From positions 1-64,000 of the forward strand of contig NZ_KE650771.1 in NCBI RefSeq assembly GCF_000447295.1: a stretch of DNA of 64,000 nucleotides. The letters run 5' to 3'. Numbering within the stretch: position 1 is the first letter of the stretch; each line of letters opens with the position of its first letter. The translations under genes and the position numbers were made by a program. This DNA comes from Fischerella sp. PCC 9431 (GTDB lineage: Bacteria; Cyanobacteriota; Cyanobacteriia; Cyanobacteriales; Nostocaceae). The notes beneath the pieces are model-generated. The model was not told where the DNA came from, did not search any database, and saw only the letters and a list, made by a program, of their open reading frames with translations. Below, piece after piece: positions 26,793-38,579 of the stretch.

Positions 26793-28535
26793 TTAATAAT
26801 GACTACCAGATTTGCGATGCTGAATGGCAGTAACACCCGTTGGTTCCAAGACTTCGCCCTTGTCTACGGTGGCATAAATTAACCAGCGATCGCCACATTC
26901 AGTTCGTTGTTGTACGGTACATTCTAAATAGGCTAGGGCATCACTAAGAATGAAACAACCGTTGTTAGCTGTTGTGGTTGTTAACTGAGCAAAGGGATTG
27001 TCACCTGGAGTATTGTGATAGGAAAAGTGGCGTCTGAGGTTACGTCCTTCTTTGAGAATATTCAAGACAAATTGATCGCCAGGATGAATCATCGCATCAG
27101 CATTTTGATCTTGAGCGATCGCAATCATCAAACCAGGAGGATTGAAGGTAGCTTGAGATACCCAAGATGTGAGGATTCCACTGTGGCTATCACCGCGTCG
27201 AGTACTAAATACACACAGCGAACCAATAATCCGCCCCACAGCTTGTTCTGTCCGGTCTACTTGTGCTTCCGTTAATGCTTGGCGGGGGGTGCGGAGTTTC
27301 TTTTTCTTTTTCAGGACTTGAGCAAATTCCGCTCCTGCATCCTGGCATTGTTGCATAATAAACTCAGTAGGACTGAAGCGAACACGGATAGTTTCAAACC
27401 CTAAGCGATAATTGGCATCTAAAAGTTTACTTTCAATTAGATCAATTGCTTCTCCACTCCAACCATAAGAACCAAACACACCTGCTAATTTGGTTTTCGC
27501 CGCCGCCGAGAGGATAATTCCCAACGCAGTTTGAATTTGCGTAGGTGCATGACCGCCTAAAGTGGGAGAACCGATAATAAAGCCATCACAAGCTTCAATT
27601 GCACGAGTAATTTCACTAGGTTCTGTAAATTCGCAGTTAATCGATTCGACTGCAACGCCAGTTTGAATCAATCCTTGAGCGATCGCCTGAGCTAAAGTTG
27701 ACGTGTTACCATAAGCAGAAGCATAAAGCAACGCTACTCGCAATTCCTGAGTTTTTTGTTCTTGACACCATTGGCGGTAATCGTAAGTAAAACGGCTCAC
27801 ACTGTAACGCACAATCGGGCCATGACCAGGGGCGTAATATTTGGCTTTGAAAGCTGCTAATTTATCTAAAGCTGCTTCTACTTGTTTGGCTTGGGTAGCG
27901 TGGAGACATTCAAAATAATAACGGCGATCGCCATCGAGTTGCTTCCAATCTTCGTCAAACAAGACATCGTTACAGATGTGTACTCCAAATAATTTATCAG
28001 TGTAAAGAATGCGAGTACTAGCATCATAAGTACACATGCCATCAGCCCATCGGGGAGTTGGTACAATCACAAATTGCAGTTGATGTCCCTCACCTAAATC
28101 CAGAGTATCTTCAGAACGAACAAGTTGGATTTTTGATTCCCAATCAGCAAAAGTATTTTTTAGAACATTAGCACCAGGTTTAGAACAAATAATCTTAGCT
28201 TGGGGTGCATGTTCCATCAAAACCTTGAGAGTCGCCATCCGATTAGGATTGACATGATTGAGAATGATGTAATTTAACCGAGTTAAGTCTTGGTGTTTTT
28301 GTAACTCTTCCAAAAAAATCTGTGTAAAAGACTCACCCGGAGGATCAATCAAAGCAGTCTGATCAGCTTGAATCAAATAACAATTAGCAGTAGTACCCTT
28401 TTGGCGCGCGTACTCCACCTCAAACTTGAGACGTTCCCAAGTACGCGATCGCAAAACTAAAGTCTGAGTACCAATTTCAGCAACTTGTACATCACGAGGG
28501 TGACTGATGGTTGGGCTTACAGTTGAGAAAGACAT
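26793..28535 (-). CDS. flv1: Diflavin flavodiiron protein, Flv1-like (non-canonical metal site)
   Basis: Cyanobacterial flavodiiron protein of 580 residues: a metallo-beta-lactamase-like domain (1-250), a flavodoxin domain (about 270-410, LRVALLYASAYGNTSTLAQAI) and a C-terminal flavin-reductase domain (about 430-580). Such proteins pass electrons from photosystem I to O2, making water. The diiron ligands seen in Flv3 (H-x-E-x-D-H) are replaced here by HVNPNR (94-99), and the later His and Asp by R162 and K181, while H238 remains. That loss is the hallmark of Flv1/Flv2, which work as heterodimers with Flv3/Flv4. I start at 28535 (MSFSTVSP) because the 19 codons upstream are repeat DNA. Flv2 cannot be excluded. 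Confidence 0.88.
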   Translation of the reverse strand: MSFSTVSPTISHPRDVQVAEIGTQTLVLRSRTWERLKFEVEYARQKGTTANCYLIQADQTALIDPPGESFTQIFLEELQKHQDLTRLNYIILNHVNPNRMATLKVLMEHAPQAKIICSKPGANVLKNTFADWESKIQLVRSEDTLDLGEGHQLQFVIVPTPRWADGMCTYDASTRILYTDKLFGVHICNDVLFDEDWKQLDGDRRYYFECLHATQAKQVEAALDKLAAFKAKYYAPGHGPIVRYSVSRFTYDYRQWCQEQKTQELRVALLYASAYGNTSTLAQAIAQGLIQTGVAVESINCEFTEPSEITRAIEACDGFIIGSPTLGGHAPTQIQTALGIILSAAAKTKLAGVFGSYGWSGEAIDLIESKLLDANYRLGFETIRVRFSPTEFIMQQCQDAGAEFAQVLKKKKKLRTPRQALTEAQVDRTEQAVGRIIGSLCVFSTRRGDSHSGILTSWVSQATFNPPGLMIAIAQDQNADAMIHPGDQFVLNILKEGRNLRRHFSYHNTPGDNPFAQLTTTTANNGCFILSDALAYLECTVQQRTECGDRWLIYATVDKGEVLEPTGVTAIQHRKSGSHY

Positions 28536-28731
28536 AATTATTAGTGGGGAATGGGGAATGGGGAACTGGGAATGGGGAAGGAAGCATCTCAAATGTTCAA
28601 AAATCCCGCCTGCGATGGAAATCGCAGTCTCATAGCTAAAGTCTGCTTCAGCAGACTACTTGATATGTTTTTGATATGTTGAAACTTTTAGCGGTAGAAA
28701 AATTAGGATGCTCCTGATAACTGTTTACTGT

Positions 28732-29256
28732 TTACTGTTTACTGTTCCCTGATAACTGTTCTTGGGCGAGACGCTTTTTGTAACGCTTCGAGATTTCTTG
28801 TTCAGGATCAATACCTTCAAAAGTTGGAGGTAGCCATACTCTCACAACCAATAATGCACCTAATACTAATAAAAAAGCACAAGCAGCCAAAACTTGGATG
28901 AATGTAGTTTCCAGTACACCTCTGACAATCATTTCTCGGAGTACAGAAACAATCGAGACTTCTACAGCAACTCCAATCGAAACCCGTTGCTCTTGCAAAT
29001 AAATAATCAACAGACGAAACAACTCGACTAAAATCAGCAATGACAGAATATCTGCTGTCACGGTGTGGGAATAAATCGGAGGAATCAAAGAAAGGAACAT
29101 AGTCCAGATTTGCAGCACCATAAAGCTAAATAGCCCGATGCACAAAGAAATCACTATTAAATCCTGAATTAGTTCCAGTGCTTGTACAATTCGGCCCAGA
29201 TTTAACCAACTTTCTCGCTTTATAGGTTTGACAGGCAAATCTTTCAGCAATTGCAT
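28732..29256 (-). CDS. PsiE-like membrane protein
   Basis: About 174 residues with four hydrophobic helices: LIVISLCIGLFSFMVLQIW, ILSLLILVELFRLLIIYL, VSIVSVLREMIVRGV and VLAACAFLLVLGALLVVRVWL. The pattern fits the phosphate-starvation-inducible PsiE family, whose function is unknown. I start at 29256 (MQLLKDLPVKP); the upstream in-frame codons come from tandem repeats. The last residues (QLSGNSKQ) are also encoded by repeat-like DNA. It lies between the two flavodiiron genes on the same strand, and may be transcribed with them. Confidence 0.78.
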   Translation of the reverse strand: MQLLKDLPVKPIKRESWLNLGRIVQALELIQDLIVISLCIGLFSFMVLQIWTMFLSLIPPIYSHTVTADILSLLILVELFRLLIIYLQEQRVSIGVAVEVSIVSVLREMIVRGVLETTFIQVLAACAFLLVLGALLVVRVWLPPTFEGIDPEQEISKRYKKRLAQEQLSGNSKQ

Positions 29257-29497
29257 TATGTTATGACTCCGATGAAGTGTGAGAGTTTTGCTTGTGAGGG
29301 GATGCGGGAAAGGAGACACGGGGACGCGGGGACTAAGGGAGACAAGGGGGACAAGGGGGACAAGGGAGATATTACTAACAATTTCTCCGCGTCTTCCCCT
29401 CACCGCGTCACTTAGAACGCATTACACGCAAAATCAACCCCTACCCCTAACAATTCCTCCGCGTCTTCCCCTCACCGCGTCACCGCGTCTTTTACTC

Positions 29498-31225
29498 TTA
29501 ATAATGGTTCCCCACCTTACGATGGTGAACGGCGGTGAGGGCGTCTAGTTTGGCAACTCTACCAGTGTGGACACTGCCGTAAATAATCCAGTGATCGCTG
29601 CATTCCATGCGGGTTGTGACTTCGCATTCCATGTATGCTAAAGCGTCTGCTAAAATCGGACAGCCATTGCTAGCGGCGTAAGTTTTGATATCTGCAAATC
29701 GATCTGCACCAGGAGGAAAACGCTTGAGGAAGTGTTTCATTAAGCTTTGATAGTTGTCTTCCTCTAGAACATTGAGAATAAAGCGATCGCCTATATGTAA
29801 TAAAGATTCAATGGCGCGATCTTTAGCAACTGCAATGGCGACTCCTAAAGGATTCATGCTTGCTTGCATCACCCAAGAAGCAAACATCGCACTATTAACA
29901 TCGCCTTTTTGGGCAGTAATGATATAAAGTCCATTACTAAGCCTTCCTAATGCTCTTTCTAAATCATTATCTAAAGTTTTAATTTGTTTAATTGTGCGAT
30001 CGCGTGTTAACCATTGTCCGATATCAGTTCCCGCTTCATCACACATTTGTTCAGTGGTTTGCGTGGGTGTTTCTTTGATTAAAATCGGCGGAAATGCTTC
30101 GGTTAGTCCGATTTCTTGCAATTTATTCCGCAAAGGATAAATTGGTTCATCTTCCCCACCACCAGTTTCAAACAACCCTACTGCTTGTTTATTGTGGGCA
30201 GCTGCGAGAATGGTACTTAAAGCTGCATGGGCGTTTTGATCAGATTGCGATGGCATTCCAATAATTAAACCACTGGCTTGACTCACGAATTCCCGGACTT
30301 CTTGGGGTTCAGCAGTACTTAAATCTACCAGTTCAACTGCAACACCATTTCTGGTAATCCCATGAGCGATCACTCTTGCTAGTTGGTCACTATAACCGTA
30401 ATCTTCACAATAAAACAGAGCCACAAAGGTATCTGCTTTTGCTTGTTCTTGGCTCCATTTTTGATAGGAACTCACCCAGTCTGAGAGGAAATGTTGCAAT
30501 AAAGGCCCATGTCCTGTGGCAATTATACCAACATCTAATTTTTCCATCCGCTTGATTGCAGACAGCACAGAACGAGCATTTGGCCCCATCAGGCAATCAT
30601 AGTAATATTTAAAGTCTTTTTCTAGTAGTTCTCGATCTTCGTCAAAAGTATAGTCATCACAATAGTGCATCCCAAAAGCATCACAAGTATAAAGGATGCG
30701 GGTTTTGCTGTCGTAGGTAAAAATGGTATCTGGCCAATGAAGATTGGGAGCAGAGACAAATTCTAACTGATGTCCATTGCCTAAATCCAAGCGATCGCCA
30801 TTCTTGACGATTAAAGATTTAAATGGCTGATGTACCATGTTTTCCAAAAATTGGATCGCAACTTTTGCCCCGACTACTGTGACTTTGGGAGCTAACTGCA
30901 ATACTTCTTTGACTAAGCCACTGTGGTCTGGTTCAGTGTGGCTAATAATTAGATAATCAAGCCTGGAGAGGTCGATTAAGTTTTTGACGATATCTAAATA
31001 TAATTCCTTAAATTTGCGGTGAGAAGTATCAATTAATGCAGTTTTTTCACCTTGAATCAGAAAGGAATTATAAGTTGTACCGTTCTGCAATCCAAATTCA
31101 ATATCAAAGCGATCGCGATCCCAATCTAAAGAACGAATAGCGATCGTTTCTGATCCAATCTCAATCGTTTGCGTGGTCAAGCGACCTGGCGATTTTACAT
31201 TCTCACGATCAGTTAGTGCAACCAT
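29498..31225 (-). CDS. flv3: Diflavin flavodiiron protein, Flv3-like
   Basis: 575-residue flavodiiron protein with a full set of diiron ligands: HTEPDH (H96, E98, D100, H101), H163 (NLHWPD), D182 (CDAFG) and H239 (TGHGP). A flavodoxin domain follows at about 265-410 (TFVALFYCEDYGYSDQLARVI) and a flavin-reductase domain at about 430-575 (GLYIITAQKGDVNSAMFASW). These proteins reduce O2 to water in a Mehler-like reaction that protects photosystem I under changing light. The partner is the Flv1-like protein encoded 960 bases downstream. Whether this is the vegetative (A) or heterocyst (B) version cannot be told; Flv4 is a less likely alternative. Confidence 0.9.
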   Translation of the reverse strand: MVALTDRENVKSPGRLTTQTIEIGSETIAIRSLDWDRDRFDIEFGLQNGTTYNSFLIQGEKTALIDTSHRKFKELYLDIVKNLIDLSRLDYLIISHTEPDHSGLVKEVLQLAPKVTVVGAKVAIQFLENMVHQPFKSLIVKNGDRLDLGNGHQLEFVSAPNLHWPDTIFTYDSKTRILYTCDAFGMHYCDDYTFDEDRELLEKDFKYYYDCLMGPNARSVLSAIKRMEKLDVGIIATGHGPLLQHFLSDWVSSYQKWSQEQAKADTFVALFYCEDYGYSDQLARVIAHGITRNGVAVELVDLSTAEPQEVREFVSQASGLIIGMPSQSDQNAHAALSTILAAAHNKQAVGLFETGGGEDEPIYPLRNKLQEIGLTEAFPPILIKETPTQTTEQMCDEAGTDIGQWLTRDRTIKQIKTLDNDLERALGRLSNGLYIITAQKGDVNSAMFASWVMQASMNPLGVAIAVAKDRAIESLLHIGDRFILNVLEEDNYQSLMKHFLKRFPPGADRFADIKTYAASNGCPILADALAYMECEVTTRMECSDHWIIYGSVHTGRVAKLDALTAVHHRKVGNHY

Positions 31226-31408
31226 ACGCTGCTGCCTCCAACAATGTTTTGGGGTAATTATGCTTACTTATTTAATATTTATCTAGATGCACTACATTTG
31301 TAAAATGTCAATTTTTAAAGATTAACATTAGTTATTTTAAATTTAAGAATCCTATTAATTAATTTATGCTTATCATAAGGTTTATGCTAATCATAAACAC
31401 AAAGTTTA

Positions 31409-31441
31409 AGATCCCTGACTTCTCTTAGAAGTCGGGGATCT
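31409..31441 (-). terminator. Hairpin after DUF1400 hydrolase gene
   Basis: AGATCCCTGACTTCT and AGAAGTCGGGGATCT pair around a 3-base loop with one wobble. It lies 38 bases past the hydrolase stop. The GACTTCT core also recurs upstream of ligA (about 35960), so it may be an interspersed repeat used as a terminator. Confidence 0.55.
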
Positions 31442-31478
31442 CTAACTCTCACAAATGATTTAGGAATGCTATGTATAA

Positions 31479-33170
31479 TTATTTTTGTGTAGCTCTTGCC
31501 AATTCATTGGGAGTCAAAGACTCAATCAGACTCAAGCTCATTTTTTGGTTAGAAATGGATTTAGCATAAGCAGCATTGAGATAGGGAGAGTATTTTGACA
31601 TACCATTCACGTAGGTTTGCAAGAAAGGTACACTCAAAATGCTGATATAATTACGTGCCTGCCTGGGATCATCGCCAATTAAGTTTGAAGGTAATGGTAT
31701 TTGTTTAGCAGAATTACCACCCTCGCCAATAGTAGAAAAATGCGTGCCACCAGCAAGCACAACCAGATACTTGTGAGAATAGGTAATCCAAGAGAAGGGT
31801 TTTATTTGCTCATACAAAGCTGGTGCGATGGTATCATCACTTCCAGCAACGATCATGACCGGAATTTTAATTTGACTTAAGCCTGCTTCACCAAATATGC
31901 TGCTGGTAATTGGATTAATTGCGATCGCAGCTTTGACTCGCTCATCTTGAAAGTTATAGTTAAGACCATATTTCTTGCCATGTAATTCTAAGGCACGACA
32001 CTGGAATAGCAAAGACATATTCCAAGTTTGCTGGAGTCTTTTGGAATTGCAGTCTTTGTTGAGTTGTTCAAAGTTAATCTTAGCGCCAGCTAAAGCTAAA
32101 GCTGTATAACCACCAAAGGATTGTCCAATGACACCAACTTGTTGTAAATTCAGTCGATTCTTAAACTTAGAATCATTCTCTAAGCGGTCTAGTATATATT
32201 TGATATCAAGAGGACGGTTGTAAAATTCCTCCGGTTGTGCTACCTCTTTTGCACTACCGTTAAGTAGCGATCGCAATTGTTGAGTGTCACTACCGGGATG
32301 ATTGGGAACGACGACAGCAAAACCGTGGGAAGCTAGATACTTAGCCAAATATTGAAAGTTGCTGCTGTCTGTGCCTAATCCATGAGAAATGACGATGACG
32401 GGAACTTTGGTGCGAGTCTTGGGAAGATAAATATCACTCAACAAAAGTCTTTCTCGCCCTCTTGCACCGTCTACATTTTTCAACGAGTCTTGGATCACAC
32501 CAAATTTTCCTGGACGCCGTACATCTGGCAATTCGGAAAGATTAAACGATGGCGGAATAGTAGCGGCTTCTGTTGCTGATTTTTGAGAAATTGCTTCTAC
32601 AGCCCGTTTGGTGTCATTCACCATTTTTTCCAGTTCTGCTGCGATACCAAGAGTACCCGCTAAGTCAACATGAATACTAGGGTTGGGATACTTCCGTACC
32701 AAATTTAATAGCGTTAAGCCCTCTGGTTCCTTAGCAGCTAAAATCAACGCTGCACGCAAAGCATGAAATCCTGGTTCTGGTTGGCGAGATTCGGTTCTAA
32801 TGACCTCTCCCAACCGTTTGAGCAAAAATTCTCCCTGCGGTGTGTAAAGAAACTGTGACATCGCCACAGGATGAACTTTAATCGGATTAACTAATGTTCG
32901 ACGCAACTCCTGAAGCTGTTCTGGTTTCAGAAATTGCGTGTAAGCTGCTAATTCTTCATCAGCTACGCCAGTGGTGGCGAAGTTTTCTAAGGCTGTTACA
33001 GACACAGAACGTTCTATGGCCGAATAAGAACCATAAATCCGTTCTGCGCTTGAGGCTGAATAACTCAGCCCAAATGTTGGCAGCACCGTCGAGAGAACCA
33101 GCAACAGCCAATATTTTCTTAAGGTGCTGACCCACTTACAAAACAAGCTATTCATCGTTCGACGATACAC
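31479..33170 (-). CDS. DUF1400 alpha/beta hydrolase, exported
   Basis: 563 residues. A signal peptide (WLLLVLSTVLPTFGLSYSASSA) is followed by the DUF1400 region at about 40-190 (SVTALENFATTGVADEELAAYTQ and on), then an alpha/beta hydrolase domain. PVIVISHGLGTDSSNF supplies the oxyanion side, GQSFGGYTAL carries the nucleophile serine, IMIVAGSDDTIAPA has the acidic residue and GGTHFST the histidine. It looks like a periplasmic esterase/lipase-type enzyme, as is common in cyanobacteria; the substrate is unknown. An alternative start at codon 6 (33155) gives a more usual signal sequence. Confidence 0.85.
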   Translation of the reverse strand: MYRRTMNSLFCKWVSTLRKYWLLLVLSTVLPTFGLSYSASSAERIYGSYSAIERSVSVTALENFATTGVADEELAAYTQFLKPEQLQELRRTLVNPIKVHPVAMSQFLYTPQGEFLLKRLGEVIRTESRQPEPGFHALRAALILAAKEPEGLTLLNLVRKYPNPSIHVDLAGTLGIAAELEKMVNDTKRAVEAISQKSATEAATIPPSFNLSELPDVRRPGKFGVIQDSLKNVDGARGRERLLLSDIYLPKTRTKVPVIVISHGLGTDSSNFQYLAKYLASHGFAVVVPNHPGSDTQQLRSLLNGSAKEVAQPEEFYNRPLDIKYILDRLENDSKFKNRLNLQQVGVIGQSFGGYTALALAGAKINFEQLNKDCNSKRLQQTWNMSLLFQCRALELHGKKYGLNYNFQDERVKAAIAINPITSSIFGEAGLSQIKIPVMIVAGSDDTIAPALYEQIKPFSWITYSHKYLVVLAGGTHFSTIGEGGNSAKQIPLPSNLIGDDPRQARNYISILSVPFLQTYVNGMSKYSPYLNAAYAKSISNQKMSLSLIESLTPNELARATQK

Positions 33171-33510
33171 AGTAATGTTGTTGACGAGGCGTGTGGTGTG
33201 GTAGTCATTTCTACACCCTGATTTTAGTTTTCGTGATGCGCCTCTGAATCTATTGGATTTTTCGCAGTTCTTGAGAGCTTGAATTTCAAAATTGAAATTT
33301 TGTCAAGTCTACTAGGTAAATGGAGCTATTTACCTAGTTGTCAATCAAAGTTGTTAGCTGACGCTAACTATGTCATCATATCAAAGAATAAATACATTCA
33401 CTTGTATGATATTAATCATAATTATTAGAATGTTATTAACTTGATTAACACAACAGTAAAAGTACTTAATAAATAAAATTTCACTAGCGTTTATTCCAGG
33501 CGATCGCAAC
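33171..33510. other. AT-rich intergenic region
   Basis: About 340 bases with no gene. ACTAGGTAAAT and ATTTACCTAGT (33311-33338) form an 11-bp hairpin with a 6-base loop. It probably includes the hydrolase promoter. Confidence 0.5.
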
Positions 33511-34467
33511 TCAACTACTGACTACTAAAACTGCTCCTAAGATACCTACCAAATTTAATTGTTCAGAAGTGATTAAATTAGGCGCAATTAGTGAGACTAA
33601 TCCTAATGACGATAAAGTGATAATCGGCGTACAAGCCAAGACAGCAGTGACTAGTGAAGCTTCCCAGTTTTCCAAAGCGTCGGAAAAAGCGCCATAAGCA
33701 ATGAGAGTATTTCAAGCGCAAAAAAATAATATTTTCAAAGGAAAATAGTTAAGCAGCAAAATAGTTTTTGCTTTGGCAAATGCAGAGCAAAATAAAGTAC
33801 ATTTTCCATAAATAACCAACATGATATTGGCAGAAGATCAAGATTTTAATAACTATTTTTGGGCTAAGGCATAAACTGCCCAAGTAGCTGCTGCTAAGAC
33901 AATCAAACTAGTTCCAATTAAATATTTTTGATCAGGGTAAATAATAATTTGATAACCGTTTAAATTTAGAGATATCTGAGAGGAATTATTGGGCTGGTAA
34001 ATTCCTAGAAATGATTGCAAAAATTGTTCGTGAAAAAACAAAACCTAAACAGAGAATTCCTAAAGCAACCCACTGAGCCAGTGTATATCGTTCTCGGAAA
34101 ATCACTAAACCTCCCAAACCCATGAGCAAAGGCGCTAATTGGCTGAGTAATTGAGCGTTAGAAGGCGAAGTTAACATCAAACCTTGCAGGAAAAAATGTA
34201 ATTACCAGCTAATAAAATTGTTGCGATCGCTAACAGTTTCCAAGAAGTAGAACGTAGTCGCGTAAGTGTAGGTAAATTCCCTTGTACACCTAAATAAATT
34301 GCTAGCAAAACAAACGCGATTAAAAAACGAAACTAAGTTATAGTATATACATCTAATTTTTGTAATCTTACTGATAAAGCGATCGTTAGAATTCCCCACA
34401 AAAAAACAGTCACTAGCGACAATGCTAGCCCTAAACGCCAGCGACCAGATGTTTGATGAATTTTCAT
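33511..34467 (-). pseudogene. EamA/DMT-family transporter, decayed
   Basis: Remnant of a ten-helix drug/metabolite transporter. Reading the minus strand from the ATG at 34467 gives MKIHQTSGRWRLGLALSLVT, typical of the family, then an in-frame TAG at 34333-34335 where tryptophan is expected (TIT*FRFL). A one-base loss near the A-run at 34191-34196 breaks NYIFFLQG. A second shift lies near 34030, in GFVLFFHEQ. A further stop follows AVYALAQK (33853). The tail is still readable as FSDALENWEASLVTAVLACT and ends SEQLNLVGILGAVLVVSS before TGA at 33511. The lesions are too many for sequencing error. Confidence 0.85.
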
Positions 34468-34475
34468 TGGTCATT

Positions 34476-34542
34476 GTAGAGACGCGATTCATCGCGTCTG
34501 TAGAATAGTCATTAGTAGAGACGCGATTCATCACGTTTGTAG
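34476..34542. repeat. Two GAGACGCGAT-type palindromic repeats in tandem
   Basis: GTAGAGACGCGATTCATCGCG at 34476-34503, repeated with changes at 34515-34542 (TCACGTTTG). It sits just upstream of the decayed transporter. Confidence 0.7.
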
Positions 34543-34601
34543 AATATTCATCAGTCATTGGTCAATTAATTAACAAAAGGATAAATGACCAATGATAAAC
34601 T

Positions 34602-35777
34602 TCAAAAGAAATCTGGCGTCCAAGGAGATGCGCCTGTAAATATTTGTGTAGCAACCAGAAGTGCTGATTCTGTTGCAGTCAATTTTCCGGCTAATTGTAA
34701 CTGCTGGGGTGTAAAGAAGCCTGTGTAGAGGGGTGCTAGTCCTTTAATATCTAACTGTAACTCGCCTTTACCGCCACTTGTTACTTCTCCATGCCCATTA
34801 GAGATAACAAGAATAAATTTACCGTTATTTTCAGCAAACAAATCATCTTTAATTTCCAGATGCAGTTCAGCTTCTATTCCCGGTGGATAACCCCGCATCT
34901 CTAACGCTTTGACAACATCGATTACCCGCAGCATCCAGCGCATTGTTGATTTGATCTTGGCTGTTTGCTCTGGTAGGACTAATCCTAGATAATCAACAAC
35001 AGAACTGCGCCATCGTACTTTTTTGATTTGCGATCGATGGCTAGCTATAAAATTCCAGAAAGATTGTAACGCCGCAGTTGTCAGCAATGCCCAATCTTTT
35101 ATTCTCAAAATCGAACCTTCTTCTGTCCGGTGTTGGCTGAAAATTATGTAACCTTCAGGTTGATTAGCCGAACCAATTAAATAAGTGTAGAACACTTCCT
35201 TGTCATCTGGTTCGATCAACCTCTCCCAGATTGCTTGATCTCGGTCTAAATGTCCATTAGTTAATCTGGCTTTTTGCTGATAGAGTTGATTCAAGACTTG
35301 CATATCAAATTCAACCCGCACCACAGGAAGTAGTTGTTTTGTAGTTGAAAGAGTATCACAAGGAATTTCCCAAGCACAAAAGCTTCCTGCTTGTTCATAT
35401 CCTGCTTTGCGGTAGAGGCGTTGAGTGGCAGGATAAAGAACAGAAATAGGTACACTCCTAACATGAAGTTCTTTGAGAGTCTGTTGGATCATCGTGATGG
35501 CTGCTCCTGTTCCACGATATTCTGGAGCAATACCAACAGCAGCAATTCCCCCCATCGGTACACGCTGACTACCCCACCATTGTCCCATCGGTATAATTGC
35601 TAGTCCACCAGCAATTTGTCCTTTTTGATGGAGGATACGAAAATTGTCTACACCAATAATGTTAATGTAACTTTCTTGATCTTCTCGCCTGCCAATAAAA
35701 CACTGACCAAGGATTTCCCCTAATCTTTTCAATTCTTCTGCATTGGCAAGCTTGCTGTATTCATATACAGATGTCAT
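34602..35777 (-). CDS. Eis-like GNAT acetyltransferase with SCP2-type domain
   Basis: 391 residues arranged as in mycobacterial Eis (enhanced intracellular survival) proteins: an N-terminal GNAT domain with the acetyl-CoA loop APEYRGTGAAITMI at about 84-97 and YPATQRLYRKAGYEQAG, a second degenerate GNAT domain, and a C-terminal sterol-carrier-like domain (about 285-391: VVKALEMRGYPPGIEAELHLEI to GASPWTPDFF). Eis enzymes acetylate amines at several positions on aminoglycosides or peptides, and the C-terminal carboxylate takes part in catalysis. The natural substrate in cyanobacteria is unknown. Confidence 0.85.
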   Translation of the reverse strand: MTSVYEYSKLANAEELKRLGEILGQCFIGRREDQESYINIIGVDNFRILHQKGQIAGGLAIIPMGQWWGSQRVPMGGIAAVGIAPEYRGTGAAITMIQQTLKELHVRSVPISVLYPATQRLYRKAGYEQAGSFCAWEIPCDTLSTTKQLLPVVRVEFDMQVLNQLYQQKARLTNGHLDRDQAIWERLIEPDDKEVFYTYLIGSANQPEGYIIFSQHRTEEGSILRIKDWALLTTAALQSFWNFIASHRSQIKKVRWRSSVVDYLGLVLPEQTAKIKSTMRWMLRVIDVVKALEMRGYPPGIEAELHLEIKDDLFAENNGKFILVISNGHGEVTSGGKGELQLDIKGLAPLYTGFFTPQQLQLAGKLTATESALLVATQIFTGASPWTPDFF

Positions 35778-35991
35778 ACTAACTACCGCCTAGCCTCAAC
35801 AAACTACAAGCATACTACAAAATCTGTTTGTATGAGCGGATCATTCTATAGATTCACCCGAATAAAGGAAGTTATAGCAATTTTGGATTTTAGATTTTGG
35901 ATTTAAAGAGTAAAAAAGATAAAGGATAAAGAGAAACAATAATTCCTTTAGCTGTTTCCCGACTTCTCCAAGAAGTCTATAGTTTGGGTGA

Positions 35992-38046
<2,055 letters not shown>

Positions 38047-38068
38047 CCTTCTGCCAATTTATCACTAT

Positions 38069-38579
38069 TCAACTCTCTTCCTCCCAATCTTCAATCTGCA
38101 ACCTATTCACCCGACTAAATTCTTTTGTATTATGCGTAACTAATATTAAATTATTCGCCATTGCAATAGCTGCAATCTGCAAATCATAAGGGCCAATTGG
38201 TGTACCACTAGCTGCTAACTCAGCCCGAATTCTACCGTAAATAGTGGCAGCAACATCATCAAAAAACAACGATACAAAATTACAGCAGATTTCAGGTAAA
38301 TGAGGTACAAATTTAAAAAAAAAAGCCATATACCAAGAGACTTTCAAACCTGTTCCCCGTTCCCTGTTCCCCGTTCCCTGCTGTATTTAGAAATGCTTCT
38401 TGTAAAGCTAGGGTGCGTGTAGGATTATTGCTTCGCATCGCACCATAAAATAGTTCAGCTTTCACCACCGAACATATAGCAATATCTTGTGGTGAGAGCG
38501 ATTGTAACTTTTGCTGCACGCCAGACGAGGGGCGATTTAAATAAACAATACAAGCATTAGTATCTAACAAATAAATCAT
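38069..38579 (-). pseudogene. VapC-like PIN toxin split by 105-bp element
   Basis: A type II toxin RNase of the PIN family. The N-terminal part reads MIYLLDTNACIVYLNRPSS to LQEAFLN, with acidic residues D6 and E42. The C-terminal part reads FVSLFFDDVAATIYGRIRAE to NRLQIEDWEEES, with the PYDLQIAAIA motif and THNTKEF. The element at 38281-38385 lies between them. Removing it and one TA gives QEAFLNNFVSLFFDD in one frame, which is the expected family text. So an intact gene was recently interrupted by one insertion. As it stands the toxin cannot be made whole. Confidence 0.88.
38281..38385. mobile_element. 105-bp TIR element (MITE-like), copy 2
   Basis: TACAGCAG to CTGCTGTA with the same interior as the copy at 265-369 apart from small indels in an A-run and in a GTTCCCC repeat. 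It duplicated a TA on insertion, judged from the restored vapC frame. Confidence 0.8.

Noticed and set aside
28536-28592. 19-residue N-terminal extension of Flv1
   Set aside because: It translates GGGGAATGGG-type repeat DNA; the usual N-terminus starts at 28535.
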